Positions 1 through 12,600 of a stretch of DNA of 64,000 bases are shown here, piece after piece. This stretch comes from Protonemura montana (lineage: Eukaryota; Arthropoda; Insecta; Plecoptera; Nemouridae): the NCBI GenBank assembly GCA_947568835.1, contig OX387605.1, forward strand, positions 18,232,418 to 18,296,417, written 5' to 3'. Each line of letters begins with the position of its first letter. The first letter of the stretch is position 1. The notes beneath the pieces are model-generated. The model saw only the letters and a list, made by a program, of their open reading frames with translations, was not told the DNA's origin and searched no databases. Made by a program: the position numbers and the translations under genes.

Positions 1-2050
1 CCGGTGATTGTTTTGTCAGAGTACCTAGCAAGCAGATGGTAATATTGATTAGTATTTAACTCGTGGGTTAGTTTATTGCATTGCATTACTGAGTGAGAGG
101 GCAGACGGGAGTTATTGCTCGCGGAGGGAGGTTTGCGAATCGCGAGAGGGGGTGCCGGGGCGCGAGACACAGAGATTATACCCTCATTTGAATAACGTAC
201 ACAGGCGATTCGTAGAGTCGCCGTTGACGACGGGGTGGATACGACGCGAAGGGGTTCGGTTACACAGAGTTAGGGTGAGTTAGATTTATATACGAAGTAA
301 CCTGCAGTTTTTTTTTTACTAATAAACAATGGTTACCCGTAAAGGCAACCTCAGATCAAAGATGTCGCCAGATTGTCATGGGAATATTGCATATTATTAA
401 GCCAGGTAGGAAGGTAGATATTATTGTAACAAAGTAATATGAATTTTCATGCGGTTCAGATTATGAGCATCCTCATTCATAGCCATGAGATTCGAACTCC
501 TGAAATAAGGACAAACTTTCCGTGAAGACGAAATTTCAATAGAAAGTCAAGAAATTGCTCGGCAGTCTCAACTAAATGTGGCGTGGGGTATTCCTAGGCG
601 ACGAAAGGCAGCCAATCATAAAGCAGTGTCTGGAAAAACAACTCGATCAAAGATTCCTGTAAAATTTTCTGTGCAGACAAACTTCTCAAGTCTCGAACCG
701 CGAGGCGCGAATCGACGAATTTATTCGTATATAAAAAAAATAAACAGTGTCGTCGAGAGACGAGTTACGTTATAAAACATCACATTCTTTTTGACATTTT
801 CGATTTTACAACATGTTTTCCCAAGTTGCGTGACCTGAATGACCCAAACCGGGTGGCAAGCCCAAACCAGCGGTCCACGCCGACGAACGGGTGGGGAACT
901 TAACGGTAAGGGGGTATGGTGGACGAGGACTTGACGATAAAGAAAGAGAAGGAGGGAACAACGAAGACAAAAGCATTAGAGACCAAAGAGAACGGCGATC
1001 GATGGATGCTATGGTACAGAGAGGAGGCAGGAAAGCCAGCAGCAGCCCGCTCCTGGAATCTGGAATTCGAAACTTTCGAAAAGGGGAAATTTTGCGGTCG
1101 AAACTGTTCGGGTATCGTGGAGTTCTCACAAGTTGACGCCCTTTGAGGTCAACTATTGGTGAACACTAATCATCACATTGGTGATAATGATTTTGGGTTG
1201 GAAAAACTGTTTGAACGTATCCATGTGGGGCGTGGAACATTCGATGCATTTGACCAGTAAGTACGTTGGTAAGGGGTCTTAGCTTCTCGAGCGAGAAAAA
1301 AAGGTGAACATCTAAGACTTTCAAAGTAAGCAGTGTTTTCTTGTACAAACCCAAGCGGCAAGTATTATAACCTCATTGTTCAACCATGCCTCAACTTAGT
1401 GTTTAAACAGTGTAGTTTAAAAATTGCAAGGCAACATTCGTGGCAACAATCTACTTAGAAAGAATTACTCTGATCGCGTGAAAGTTAACAATTATTTATA
1501 TCTCCAATCTTTCATTGAAAGGCAAAAAAACACAAAATGTTTCATATGAAACGATGAAAATCACAAATCTTTTAACTCTGCCGTCCATTTATAATCCCGC
1601 CTAAGTGGGGAGGGCTGCGCAATGCAAACAAAACACTCTCACCAGGTCCCGAGTGTATTATGCCCTTGCGTCCTGAAGGACAAAATGTACGAGCTGGCTC
1701 GAGCGAACGAACGAACAAGGATTTATAAGAAGGACTAAGGACGATGACGCCACCGAGCAGAGCGTCGACCAGGATTAAGTCGGTGGAAACCCGATGGGCA
1801 ACGGACTCGACGTAATGAATCAAAGGGAAACTAGAAAAGTAACCCCACCGCCGCTGCTGCCAGTGTCGCTACTTACAGTTGTTTACGTATTTTTGGTGTT
1901 TGCCTGCTGTTTGTGTCTGTTTCATTGATCAGGCGTCGAAACCGAAACGGCGTGGTGGTTTGCGGCCACAATTCCGAAGTCAAACTATCGTTTCGAGCGC
2001 GAGTAGCTTTCAACTTCGAGTTTCGCGAAAGAAAGTTTTGCTTATCATGT
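1..2050. other. No gene recognised
   Basis: Both strands were read and no exon with a recognisable protein family was found. Short open frames around 578-1361 and 1572-1823 have no recognisable similarity and no convincing splice sites. The stretch would be part of the downstream body (introns) of the alpha2delta gene if that gene continues leftward, but no such exon was seen. Confidence 0.5.
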
Positions 2051-2051
2051 T

Positions 2052-2121
2052 GTATAATAATAATAATAATAATATAATAAAAATAATAATAATGTTTATT
2101 TATTTATTTATTTATTTCGTG
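2052..2121. repeat. AAT and TTTA microsatellites
   Basis: Imperfect AAT repeats run to about 2091 and are followed by five to six TTTA units to about 2121. On the minus strand the TTTA units read as a TAAA tail right after a LINE coding end, the usual position of a non-LTR retrotransposon 3' tail. Confidence 0.8.
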
Positions 2122-2440
2122 TTTGGCCAGGGCATAAGAATTGTCAAAGTACATAACGTAATAAATTAATTATTCAAAAACAAAAAATCACACACACATA
2201 CCTATGCCAAACAAAAAAATAAAAAAATAATTACCATTTATATTCTTGCCTGTATAACATAAATTCATCTGTTTTATAAAAGGCTTGGTCTATCAAACAT
2301 TTCTTAAAATCTGACTTAAAAATTGACATGGAAGGTCTTGTAGAATTAAACATTTGTCCCACCTTATTAAAAAACTTTGCACCATAGCCAAATGAGCGAT
2401 ACTTACATAAAATAAAATAAATAGCCAAAATATAGCGATG
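2092..2440 (-). mobile_element. 5'-truncated non-LTR retrotransposon (LINE) 3' end
   Basis: The minus-strand frame ending with TAA at 2231-2233 carries a motif string typical of the extreme C-terminus of arthropod LINE reverse transcriptases (CR1/Jockey-type). It reads GAKFFNKVGQ, then an FKSDFKK block, then AFYKTDEFML, just before the stop. It is followed by about 110 bp of 3' untranslated sequence and a TAAA simple-repeat tail. Only about 70 codons remain, so this is a dead-on-arrival insertion. The open frame continues upstream into the adjoining family C repeat, probably by chance. The superfamily is inferred from motif resemblance only. Confidence 0.6.
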
Positions 2441-2442
2441 CT

Positions 2443-2520
2443 GAACGACGCATTGTTTTATGCTGGTATCTGTGGCACTGGATTGCGTCATTATTGATGG
2501 GGTGATGATGAGGGTGATGG
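2443..2520 (-). repeat. Family C SINE-like repeat, copy C1 (partial)
   Basis: This matches the copies near 17.7 and 27.7 kb. The shared parts on the plus strand are AACGACGCA-TGTTTT, then CTGTGGCACTGG, then GCGTC, then a GATGATGATGA-rich end. It abuts the LINE fragment. It is the most diverged of the three copies. Confidence 0.55.
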
Positions 2521-3787
2521 TCCTTGCCTATTCTGTAACCTGATGAGGACAGAAGAGAGCTACTATGTCGTTACCAATACAATATTGAATTGCTTGAGAA
2601 ATGGTTTACCATGACTAACTGATAAAAACTCTCCCGAAGAGCGGTTTAAGCACATTGAATTTCAGGATTCTACCACTATTTTGGGGTGAGAACGGGACGA
2701 GAAAGGTGAATCGGGAGCGAAAGCTCTCTCTCATTTGGTGTCGCGATGGTCACCCAGCCAAAGCCAAATCTATAACATTGATACTTAACCTAACCATTCA
2801 CGAAAACCGGCGTATCTACACGCCAAACCACTCATTATGAAAGTTAAACACAATTAAAAGAAAAAACTAAATCACATTATCCAAGCTAGACAAAAACTCA
2901 GAAAAGCGTCGCCTTGCCTCCATTTTCCTGCCGGCTTTTCCACCCATTAAATCGTCACGCGGCGGCGGACGATTGTGGGCGTCTACCGACCGAAAGGCTC
3001 GATCATGTCGACCGATGGAGTCACGTGACGAAAGTCATTAGAGGTAATCGGTTATATGACACAGGCGTCGCGACTGGCGTCGGGAGTCGAACCCTGACGT
3101 TGTCTCGCCGGCATTCATATATCACATGTCACATGTCATCCAGGGGACGAGGTGGCGCGTCATTATCAGAGGTTACCCATGGTTGGCGAGGAGGTGCTGT
3201 GCATTTGGTAGATTGCAGGATACATGTGTGCAATGGTTGTTAGGTTATCCGAAAATCGTTCCAAGGACTGTTTTACTGGGCAGATCACATGCGTTTGTGG
3301 GTGGTTGTGTGGTGGTAACTACACCCCCAATTCGCACGGACAGAGGCAATCACCGTAGAGTGACATTGTCGTCAGGGAAATGAAAGCGGGTTTGTGCGAA
3401 AAATCAATGGATTTTACATGCAAATATGCGTTGTTAAAGAGGATGAACTGCAAAAAAGGGACTACGAAAAGGTGTCAATTTACATGGTAGGTAAGAGATA
3501 TTGTATTCTGGCAATTACGAAATATGTTTGAACATACATTTTTTGCATGTGAAGTAGCATATAAGGAGTAAATTTTTCATAACCTTCAGGCAAACAGGCG
3601 CTAGGTAGTTAACATTTTAATAGAATATAAAAATATACAATGGGCTCAACTTGTGTACACACTTTGTAGGCACACAAATTGAGTAGCACCTAAATACCTG
3701 TCATGATTTCTACATCTTAATTACTTGCAATTGGTACCCTTTCATACTAAAGCTACATACAATTTAACATATTGGTGTAATCACATT
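2521..3787. other. Intergenic, no gene recognised
   Basis: No supported exon. A GC-richer patch at about 2900-3400 holds overlapping short frames without recognisable domains. The part from 3788 upward is probably the 3' untranslated region of the DUF4781 gene. Confidence 0.5.
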
Positions 3788-3793
3788 TTTATT
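3788..3793 (-). terminator. Putative polyadenylation signal, DUF4781 gene
   Basis: Plus-strand TTTATT is AATAAA on the minus strand, about 350 bp past the DUF4781 stop codon and with no closer canonical hexamer noticed. Position and orientation fit the cleavage signal of that gene. Confidence 0.45.
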
Positions 3794-4140
3794 AGGTACT
3801 AAAAGAGAAATTTCAATTTCAATACGAGTATTTCAATTTGTACCAATTGTATCAATTTCTTTCACAGAGAGTTTGCATTACCGACAAAAATAGATCAAAT
3901 TAAATAACATTTAAAGGAAAATAAACTATAAACAAATTAATACAACACAATTTTGATACTACATTTGGAAGCCTCTTCTGACGTGTATAAACAAACAATT
4001 CAGCAACTATGTGCACATATGTGAATAAATTAAAAATTCCAGTTGAATTGACCTAACCCTTAACAGATACAGCAAGGAACAAACAACACGGGTATTAGTA
4101 GATCATTTTATGACCACCTCTTAATTAATAACAGCTCTTC

Positions 4141-6672
4141 TTAAGAAAGTTCTTGTGCAAAAACTTTGTTATCTTCGGGGTAACTGGAAACCAGTACGAT
4201 TCTATCGGGACCAGATTCCTCCATAACAACGACCACCGACTCGTATTCATAGAAATTAATAGCTGCATTATATTTGGTGGCTTCAGCGCCGGTTACCAAG
4301 TGTGCAATGTTGTAAATTTCTTCCGCAGTGAGAGCGCCCATCGTGTTAAAATCTCGTGGGATATGCATAGTTTTTGTGCTGTCTGTAACAATTGTCTGAT
4401 CAAAATTGGAAACAGTCAGATCTGATACGTAGGTTTGAGAAGCCTGAGGTGGGATTTCTTCGATAATCATTGGTTCCGGTACGTTGACATCCGAATGAGA
4501 TTCTGTAAGGTTTGGCGGAAGTTCTACATCCGACCACGCAACAGCAAGGTTGTTAGTATTTTGAGATTCAGAAGCAGTTGCGAGACTCGAAATATTAGAT
4601 GGAAGATCATGAGACGTTTCAGCGATGGAAAGAGTGTGGCGTTCATATGCTTCGCGAAGCTGACAGCACTTTTGCCCGATGGCATACATTCGTCCGATTA
4701 AACTTAGAAAAAAATGAGTGCGATTTCCCTGTATTCCATTATTTCGATCGTACTGGTTCTGATCGAAGCTAGAGCTGGAATATTTGTATGCATTCATCGC
4801 TTGCTCGTATTCAAAAATCATGTCGTTCAGGATCTGATAGATGAACCCGCTGGAAAACTCCAAGAACCGTACGAACTCAGCAGTTTTGGCGTATCCAAGT
4901 GCATCTGCTAGTTTCACCGCAACCGCCAAGATATCTGGCGACAAGAATCGGCGGACGATTGCGACAACTCGCTGCAGGTCACTTGGTCCAAGGTGTGCAA
5001 ACGCACTGCCGCTAGCAATGTTGATCTCAGGAAGGCTGGCCACAGTAAGGGCAGGCTGGTTAGAGATGCCCAAAATGCTGGCATTTGAAGTGCCATTCAT
5101 GTTGGTTTTTGGAGCGCTGGTATTTGGAGTGCTGGTTGTTGCAGTCGCCGACATTGAATGCAAATCTACGCCAAACTGTTCACAGATGGGGTTGACTGTC
5201 GATTCAAACTGCGGACGGTCTATCGAACCTTGAGCGAGTTCTTTAGAAGCTTGCAAAACAATCTTACGATTGGCTTTGTCTATCGATGCAAATTTTGAAG
5301 GGTCCACCCGTATTTCGTTGTTGATATCAACGTGGCCGGTGTCGGTAAAGCTGATTTCAGCCTCTCCTCGGCTGTGATGCTCTTGCATCCTTACCACTCC
5401 TGAGAAGAACTCATCACGGTTGCTGATGTTAGTGATACTTTTTATGATTTTTGCACTACTATTCATCATGTCAGTACCAGCTCGAGCGTTCCTCTCCAGT
5501 CTTTCGTATGCTTTTCTATGCCGATTGCTTCTCAGGCTGGCTTTAAATTTTTCAATCACACTCAGTTGTGACTCCTTGTAAATTGTTTTAGCAGTTTTCA
5601 AGTTAATTGCCGAGTTTGTAAGGAAAAGGATTGAAGATGTCAGCTGGAAAACCTCTAGGCCTGTGACTTTCTCTCCGTTCCTTGCCTTGTCGATCAATTC
5701 AACGACTCCATGAACGACACTGAGGCCACCGGCGGCGATTGACCCAACTTGAGTGAAGTTCACGACAAACTGGCCGGTTTTCCCCAAAACACTCCCTCGG
5801 CTTGCCATTATCATGGTAGTCTTGGTGGCCCCTGCAGCTGCCATACCCAATGTATTGGCCCCCAGTGCAAACCACGAGCCCCTTGCCTGTGCATCTTTCA
5901 GTCCGATGCTCTGATGATGGCGCTTTCGATCGACAATATTGCCAACGCTGCGGCCCAAGCCGTAAGCACCGACGGCAGCTGCTCCAACTGCGGAAGCAAG
6001 TACGACTGACCCAGCAATAGGGACAGCAAGGGTCGCCAGGGACACAACAGTTGTGCCAACTGAGAGGACTGTACCGACTTTGTCAACTCCGTTTAACAAT
6101 TTATTAACAACACGGCCCTCGGGAGTTGTTGAGAAATCAACTATCACGTTGTCTTCGGAATCCCCAAAGTAAACGCCATTACGGGGGTAGCAGTATGTAC
6201 AGTTTGGCAGTTTATTGTGCTTCAGATAATTGTCCCAGCCCATGTAAACTCGGCAGTTAAGGTCAATGAAGATATTACTAGTTCCATCACTTGCGCTTGG
6301 TTTAGGAATGCGGAAAACAGGGGATGGTGAATTGGACTTGTCTTGTTGCAATATAACGTAGATAATAGCAACGCAGACATCAGTTGGATCGGTTTTCTCT
6401 ATATGGACATCGTGTTTTCGAATAGTGTCACAGACTCTTCTTATCAACTTCAGGGTATCAGGATTGTATCCAGTAAGAGAGTTTTCTTCAGTAGGTTCTT
6501 CAGCAGGCGGTCCAAAGACGGCATATCCAATGTTGCGAAGAAAGAACACACTGTCAGATTCCTTGTAACAATCCCAATCACGATCAGCAAACAACTCGTA
6601 ATAATACTGCTGTTTCTCTCGTGCATCTGTTTCCCACGGTTTCAAAATATTTTCCGAGTCGCCCGCTTCCAT
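4141..6672 (-). CDS. DUF4781-containing protein, single exon
   Basis: An intact 843-codon frame. I recognise it as the DUF4781 family, known mainly from arthropod genomes and of unknown biochemical function. The N-terminal third has the family-like block YYYELFADRDWDCY...FFLRNIGYAVFG (about residues 23-54) and a Cys-containing NCTYCYPRNGVYFG segment (about 157-170). A long Gly/Ala/Val-rich hydrophobic region follows (about 198-240, 265-290 and 308-352) that could enter membranes. A polar, Ser/Thr/Asn-rich C-terminal half contains a helical stretch around 555-650. The open frame extends 21 bases upstream only to a GTG. That point coincides with a possible splice acceptor (CAG at 6694-6696), so the first ATG at 6672 is the chosen start and a 5' untranslated exon may lie upstream. 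The codons show no frameshift. It lies on the same strand as, and probably inside, the alpha2delta gene. No signal peptide was seen. Confidence 0.85.
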   Translation of the reverse strand: MEAGDSENILKPWETDAREKQQYYYELFADRDWDCYKESDSVFFLRNIGYAVFGPPAEEPTEENSLTGYNPDTLKLIRRVCDTIRKHDVHIEKTDPTDVCVAIIYVILQQDKSNSPSPVFRIPKPSASDGTSNIFIDLNCRVYMGWDNYLKHNKLPNCTYCYPRNGVYFGDSEDNVIVDFSTTPEGRVVNKLLNGVDKVGTVLSVGTTVVSLATLAVPIAGSVVLASAVGAAAVGAYGLGRSVGNIVDRKRHHQSIGLKDAQARGSWFALGANTLGMAAAGATKTTMIMASRGSVLGKTGQFVVNFTQVGSIAAGGLSVVHGVVELIDKARNGEKVTGLEVFQLTSSILFLTNSAINLKTAKTIYKESQLSVIEKFKASLRSNRHRKAYERLERNARAGTDMMNSSAKIIKSITNISNRDEFFSGVVRMQEHHSRGEAEISFTDTGHVDINNEIRVDPSKFASIDKANRKIVLQASKELAQGSIDRPQFESTVNPICEQFGVDLHSMSATATTSTPNTSAPKTNMNGTSNASILGISNQPALTVASLPEINIASGSAFAHLGPSDLQRVVAIVRRFLSPDILAVAVKLADALGYAKTAEFVRFLEFSSGFIYQILNDMIFEYEQAMNAYKYSSSSFDQNQYDRNNGIQGNRTHFFLSLIGRMYAIGQKCCQLREAYERHTLSIAETSHDLPSNISSLATASESQNTNNLAVAWSDVELPPNLTESHSDVNVPEPMIIEEIPPQASQTYVSDLTVSNFDQTIVTDSTKTMHIPRDFNTMGALTAEEIYNIAHLVTGAEATKYNAAINFYEYESVVVVMEESGPDRIVLVSSYPEDNKVFAQELS

Positions 6673-6693
6673 GGCACGAAATGTCAATGTCAC

Positions 6694-8269
6694 CTGATAA
6701 TCTCAAACAATTTATTCAGTAAATTTAAAACAACACAAATATTCATTAGTTCATGAGCTGATTGCTGGCATGAGTCATGCTGTCATGTTTCCCACTTCGC
6801 ACGTTATTTCTCGTAATGTCTGATGGCTGTATGTTGGGTATAGGTAGTTGACAGCTAGAATGATGCAATCACTTCTAAAAATAAATTGGCGTATCGACCC
6901 ACGAAGTTTAGTCAATACAGGCGAGCAAAGTTCGCTGGGGTCTGTATATAACTGCGACTTATTCAATTTATCTTGTTTGTTGCTGCGTTAAAACTCATTA
7001 AAGTAATATATATAAACACCGAGAACTGTACGTCGCATAACCTCAAATCTTCTGCAGATGTCTTCGTTTCAACTTAAGTGTCTGAAAAACAAAATGTCAG
7101 GATAAAAAAATGATTGCACCATAACAAAGAACAATTAATAACTACCTCAGTGTGGTACTTACAGTGTTATTCCATGCGAAACCGTTCAAAAACGCAGAAA
7201 TTTAGAAGTGGCACGCACTCGATACGAAAAAAAAACTCCGACGACCCCGTGCCAGCTAGCTTCGAACCCAGTACTTCCCAGCGCTCTCTTCTCCGAGAAC
7301 GCCGTCGACAAACTAAACGTAGAGCCCCTGTCACGAATTGTGATGCAACATAATATACACGAAAGAGCAACTGTGTGCCTATCTTTGCGAAATTCAAGAC
7401 TTGCGAAGCTAGTTAATTCTGAGAAAAGGTAGTGAATTATACTTCACCACCGAGTTAACGTTAGAAAACATCCCAGCGTAACTTAACACATTTAAAGAAC
7501 CGCATGTAGAAAAGGTAAAAAAAAAACGTTTTATCGAATCCAATCAATAAAGCATAACTTGTAAAGTACTTAAATTCGTCCCTAGAAATCAATCACCCAT
7601 CTATCCAGAATTCTCGGTAATAAAAAAAAAGTCTCCCATAGTCTCGCGTTTCTGGCCCCCCCCCCCCACAAATGTGATATTGATTGTTGTTCTGGTTTTT
7701 ATTGCGGTATGCTGACATGCCAGCCACCAATCATACGAACACGTCACAGCAGCTAGGGTGTGAGGGGGTTTGGCGAGGCGGGAGGTGGTAGGTGTGAGAA
7801 GGGCTGTGGTTAATGAATTTAACAATAACCCATCCAGACGTCAAATTATCAACCATGTTACGAGAGCTTGACGCCAGACCGTGGCAAACCTATAGACGAC
7901 ACGTCGAATCACAGAGCTTTACAGCTGTGAAATTTATGGAAAAGCGTAGAAAATACAAAGCTGAAATTTTCGATGGAAATTTGAGAGGCGTACAAATGAC
8001 TTTTCGAGAACTGGTTGTTTTGGTAGCTTGGTTGTATGAGTAACTTTATCCGGCTATTTGAATTTTGAAAGTAGCTTCAAATTAGCCGTACAGAAAAGGG
8101 AGTGTTCGATCGCTGTTGGATTCAATTCTGTGTCGGTGTAGCTTGGAAGCCTTTGATCTGATAACGTTGACTTAAACTTGTTTCAATTTCTGCTTATGGA
8201 ATTTCGTTGCGATTTGTAAGTTTTCAATGTCAAGTCGTCAATGCAGGATTTAATAAGCTTCCACATGAT
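6694..8269. other. Upstream region of DUF4781 gene, no exon recognised
   Basis: No coding exon could be supported. A 12-base C run lies at about 7656-7667. A minus-strand TATATA-like motif near 6941-6952 could belong to the DUF4781 promoter, but it has no supporting context. Confidence 0.4.
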
Positions 8270-8605
8270 AGCAATTGACTGGATCATACTATATGTGATA
8301 GTGGTTAACTGGGCTACCATCTATAATGCTATGTATTTATGTGTTTTACTGGGCTTACAAACTATTATGCTATGCATTTATGTGGTTTACTGGGCTTACT
8401 AACTTTTATGCCATGTATTTAAGTGGTTTACTGGGCTTACTAACTATTATGCCATGTATTTAAGTGGTTTACTGGGCTTACTAACTATTATGCCATGTAT
8501 TTAAGTGGTTTACTGGGCTTACTAACTACCATATTATGTATATTTGTGGTTAACTGAGTTTACCAACTATGTATGTATGGTGGTTATATTACTGGGTGTA
8601 CCATT
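8270..8605 (+). repeat. 41-bp minisatellite, about 7-8 units
   Basis: Units begin with GTGGTTTACTGGGCTTAC and recur at 8301, 8341, 8382, 8423, 8464, 8505 and 8546, that is every 40-41 bases, with a shortened last unit near 8580. The three central units are almost identical and the outer ones are progressively diverged, as expected for an array that homogenises from the middle. It encodes no open protein repeat that I can support. Confidence 0.9.
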
Positions 8606-9644
8606 TTGGTTGAGAGGCTTCGTGGCTGCGTCAAGAGACATTGGTGCTAATATAATTCAATCATTTATATTAAACCTACGTCGGTTCTATTTCGAAGCTT
8701 GAAAGCTTTATCTGGACTCTGGAGTACCGCACCTAAATTATATTCGTAAATTACAGCAGTGGCATGGAATAATTTGATGTGGGCGTTAAAATGGGAATAA
8801 ATCCATGTGTGCACGGAAACACTTAAATATCCTCAGTGTAATTTGATGTGATACGATTAATTTTATTCGATCAAAAATCGATAGATGTATAATTTATGTT
8901 ATCTCATTGACGAATGGAATGGATGACAACACTGTTAGTTTACAGAGACATGTCGAAATGCTGAAAGCATTTTTAGCATCCGTCGTGGCGTGCGAGGAGT
9001 ACTATTTATTTTTAGGGTGTACCTACCATAAAGAAACCCAGCTATTGAGACATTCTTAAATTGTGTTTAGTATTTTCCCAGCATGCGCCCGCGTCTTTGC
9101 ATTTCCCTTTCCTCGCCCAAAACCGTGAAAAGGGTCAGAGGGTCACCATGCGAAACGACCATTCACGGAAAGCGCATACCAAAACCTACAGCCATGGAAA
9201 TATCTTAGCCCCGCGATATTTTTTTTTTCTCTCAAAGAAAAGAAAATATGCTCAAGCTGAACGGAATAGCATACAGACACCATATTTCACTTCCAGAAAA
9301 TTAAACGCTTTATGACAGAAATTTGATTAAAATGCGCGCACAGATTCACGCACGTGCGGATATATGGTTGGTTGTGAGGGGGAGGTGAAGGGGTGGTTTA
9401 AACACCCGGCTTTACCTTTGGTTTTTTTCAAATCCGAGGAGAGCGAGCTTGCATGTTCGAAATCACAAAATATATCTGGGTAGTATGCGTAGCATGCGTT
9501 TTCTGGCCCAATAAATTTGGGGTTGAGTTGATAGATTCGACGGAATGATATTTACCCATGCATATAAATATAATGCAAAGTGTGTACCAGTATAGAACAC
9601 TCTAAAAGTGTCTAAACCAAAATGTATTCCAAATAAATACTCAC
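8606..9644. other. Putative alpha2delta intron sequence, no exon recognised
   Basis: No supported exon, RNA gene or repeat. If the alpha2delta gene continues left of the window, this lies in its second intron. Confidence 0.4.
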
Positions 9645-12600
9645 GCTTTTTATCTCGTCCATTTTGGTAAACTGCCGACCGAATTCCCAGAGGTCCACTC
9701 CAAACTTTAGGGCCCAGTTTTTCACCCTGCACGTGGATGGAAAAGAAATAGTTAGATATTTGAATTATAGATGCGTGTACCACAGAGACACAGTGTGAAA
9801 CGTGCTTTTTACAAGAAATACATGCGTGAGTAGGAGAAAGGTGGGGGATTCAAAATGAATAATAACTACCATTTCAATCTCGTGTAAAGTTAGGTAGAAA
9901 CTAGAAGAAATACGAAGAAATTCATCAATGTGTTCAACGTAAAAAGCTATTCGTTTGACGCATGCAATGTGTTTGCATAGTTCCTGTATCTAGCTGACAT
10001 TAACAATTCTCAAATAAATTTCTCTCCAGTCGATCTTGTAACTGCGAATCTCAAGATTCTGGTTCTAGAAGCAAGCGCGAGGAACGGTTATTGTTCACTT
10101 GATGGTCGGTGCTGATCGTATGACTTGATCGTTAACCCCAATACTGGAAGCATAGATTCCTGTACTTGGAAAATTAAAGATAAAATGAAGGAGAAATAAA
10201 CGAACTAACCGTCAAGTTTAATGGCACTTCAAACTTTTTAACCAGCGGTGCAATGCGCGCGCTCGGGCGAGAGATGCACTTTGCAAACTGCACGCGTCTC
10301 TGTTTCTTGCAAGTAATTTCATCTTTAACAGGTTCCCTTATACGTACACCAGAAAAACAAAGCAAAACCACGAGAAAAATGGGAAACGAATAAAGTTATT
10401 AAAAACTAAAATAAAACGGCACAACATACGTGGTCGGATCAAAGCTTATTGAGTATCGTTTCGATGATTTGATTATTTAAGATTATTTTTATTATTTTTC
10501 TAGAAAATTCGTGCAAAATTTCTCGATTTTCAGCACCGACTCTTTAAAAAAAATAAAAATAAAATACACCCCTTATAGAGACTACGTTTATTCTCAAGTT
10601 CGTAAGTTCGTGTTCCTGTTTATCTCCAGCATCGCTAAATAACCCTAGAAAGGTCTGACAGGCAAGGGGTAAGCTGCGACAATCTACCAAGCAGCAAATA
10701 AAGACCTATCCACGTTGAAAGCAGACTACATCCGAGAGTGAGCGAATGATAAAGAGAGATACACATAGAGAGAGAGAGACCGCCGTGAATCTGATTAACA
10801 CCCGACACATTCGTCAGTGCAGTGATTAAGTCTTGTATAATTAAGTCATCTCGTTTTCCATCTTGTTTGCTATTGGGAGGCTTGTGTATTGCCACTTTGG
10901 TCCCGTCGCCATGTGTATTGATTCCCAACAAGTGCTCCTTGGACGCGGTATGAGGCTGTTTTTGGTGGGGGGGGGGGGGGGGGGGGGGGCGGCATATCGG
11001 TTTATCCCCCCGTCCCGGTCCGCCCCCTTCCACACACACGGCGCCCGGCGTCGCGAAGAGCAAAGACGTCCGACCGAGAGCTAGAGGAAGCCATGACGCT
11101 CTCACAGGAGCAGACTTGTACCGTCCCCCTATACTGCAGGGCTAACGTCTTAAAAGATGTCATCGAATGGAGTTTATGTATTGGATAACTTTTTATCTCG
11201 CAGACTGTGAGTATAAAAGATTTGGAGATTTTCGGGAAAGTTGACCAGGATTTGGGAGAAAAAATTGAACGCGTCACGGATCTATGGGGGAGCTTATAAA
11301 TGCATCTACCTATATATATATATCTACACCTGTAAAGGTGTAGATGTATTTCTTTTCTGTGTCTGTGTAGGTGCCTGCATGTGAGCTCGAAGAAACCTGG
11401 GGTAGAAATTGAAACTTCGTATTCCACGTCGAAAGAAATTTAAGGATTTATAAAAAAAAAAAATATATATATATGTATGTATCCATGATTTGAAATGGCA
11501 ACGGAAGATTTCAATCTTTGTTAGCGATTTGACCGATTTTTTTTTTATCCAGTCTCTCTCGCAAAACCACAAAAGTATCCACGAACGTTAAATCCACGTC
11601 ATGATTCCATCTATGATCGGCTGTCAATGAAAGCTGCCGTTTCTCGTTTATGTTTTAGTAACCCTTGACCAGCATTCAATCAAAATCATATTTCTAATCG
11701 TTACGGAATTGAAGTGGAAAAAAAAGAAGAAACTGGATTCAGTTTGTCTGTGTGTACTCCTATGCCTCCTATCCCTCCACTTTCAAACATGGTTACGCCT
11801 TACAGAAAATAATGGGTTAGGTTAGACTTCTTTGCAACTTTATTCCGTTCAGCGAGAGAACCTACTTTCCCGGCGAGGCGCTACCGGTCGTTTTGGGGTA
11901 ACATTCTGGCCATCTATCATTTTAAAAATATTACAAATCAACTCCGCTAATATCCACCATCTTCCTTTTGCTCTAAGGCTTTTGCCAAGCAAAGATATTT
12001 TGTTTTTCTAGCTAATCTAAGAATTTTTCTAGAAATTATATAAATCCTGGAAATTATTTTGCAGATATAAGTGTTTTGAAATCCCGCCAGTAAAATCCTG
12101 AAATTTTAATCACGGGTTGGTAGCAGTGCTGATATCTTCCCTCGCGGACTAGACTGTATGTCTATACAAAGAATGTTTTCCCTAGCGAATCGTGAAAATG
12201 TAAATTGGGCGTCCGCAACTTTTCTAGACGCGTATATATACGTAAAAGAAACAGCCGCGAATGGCGTGATAACAGCATCGACAAGTGATTACAGCGTCTT
12301 CTGCGAACGACGCGCCGGCACATTGAAAAAAGTCCACCGACGCCCGACGCCCGACGCCGACGTCGCGACCCTCGCAGCTCGCAATCTGTTTCACTTGTTA
12401 TCTATGCACATTGCACGTGGCTCCTTTTCGAGAATTCCCATTCACATTCTCAACGCGGCCCAAGAAGTCCCCATTTTCTTCTCTCTTCCTGTAACTGCGA
12501 GCGAAGCGAGGGAAAAAACAAAGTATCAAATAAATGAGAATTATCGTCTATTCAATATCGCGATAGAAATGATAAAAGGTTTGATCATAAAACAAGGTTT

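Noticed and set aside
480-510. GATTCGAACTCC, a possible minus-strand tRNA T arm
   Set aside because: No foldable acceptor, D or anticodon arms around it.
3080-3115. tRNA B-box-like GGGTTCGACTCCC on the minus strand
   Set aside because: Only three T-stem pairs form and no A box lies at the right distance upstream, so no tRNA or SINE was called.
10174-10371. Possible minus-strand exon with AG and GTTAGT borders
   Set aside because: The protein has no recognised similarity, and inserting it between alpha2delta exons 1 and 2 is unnecessary because their phases already match.
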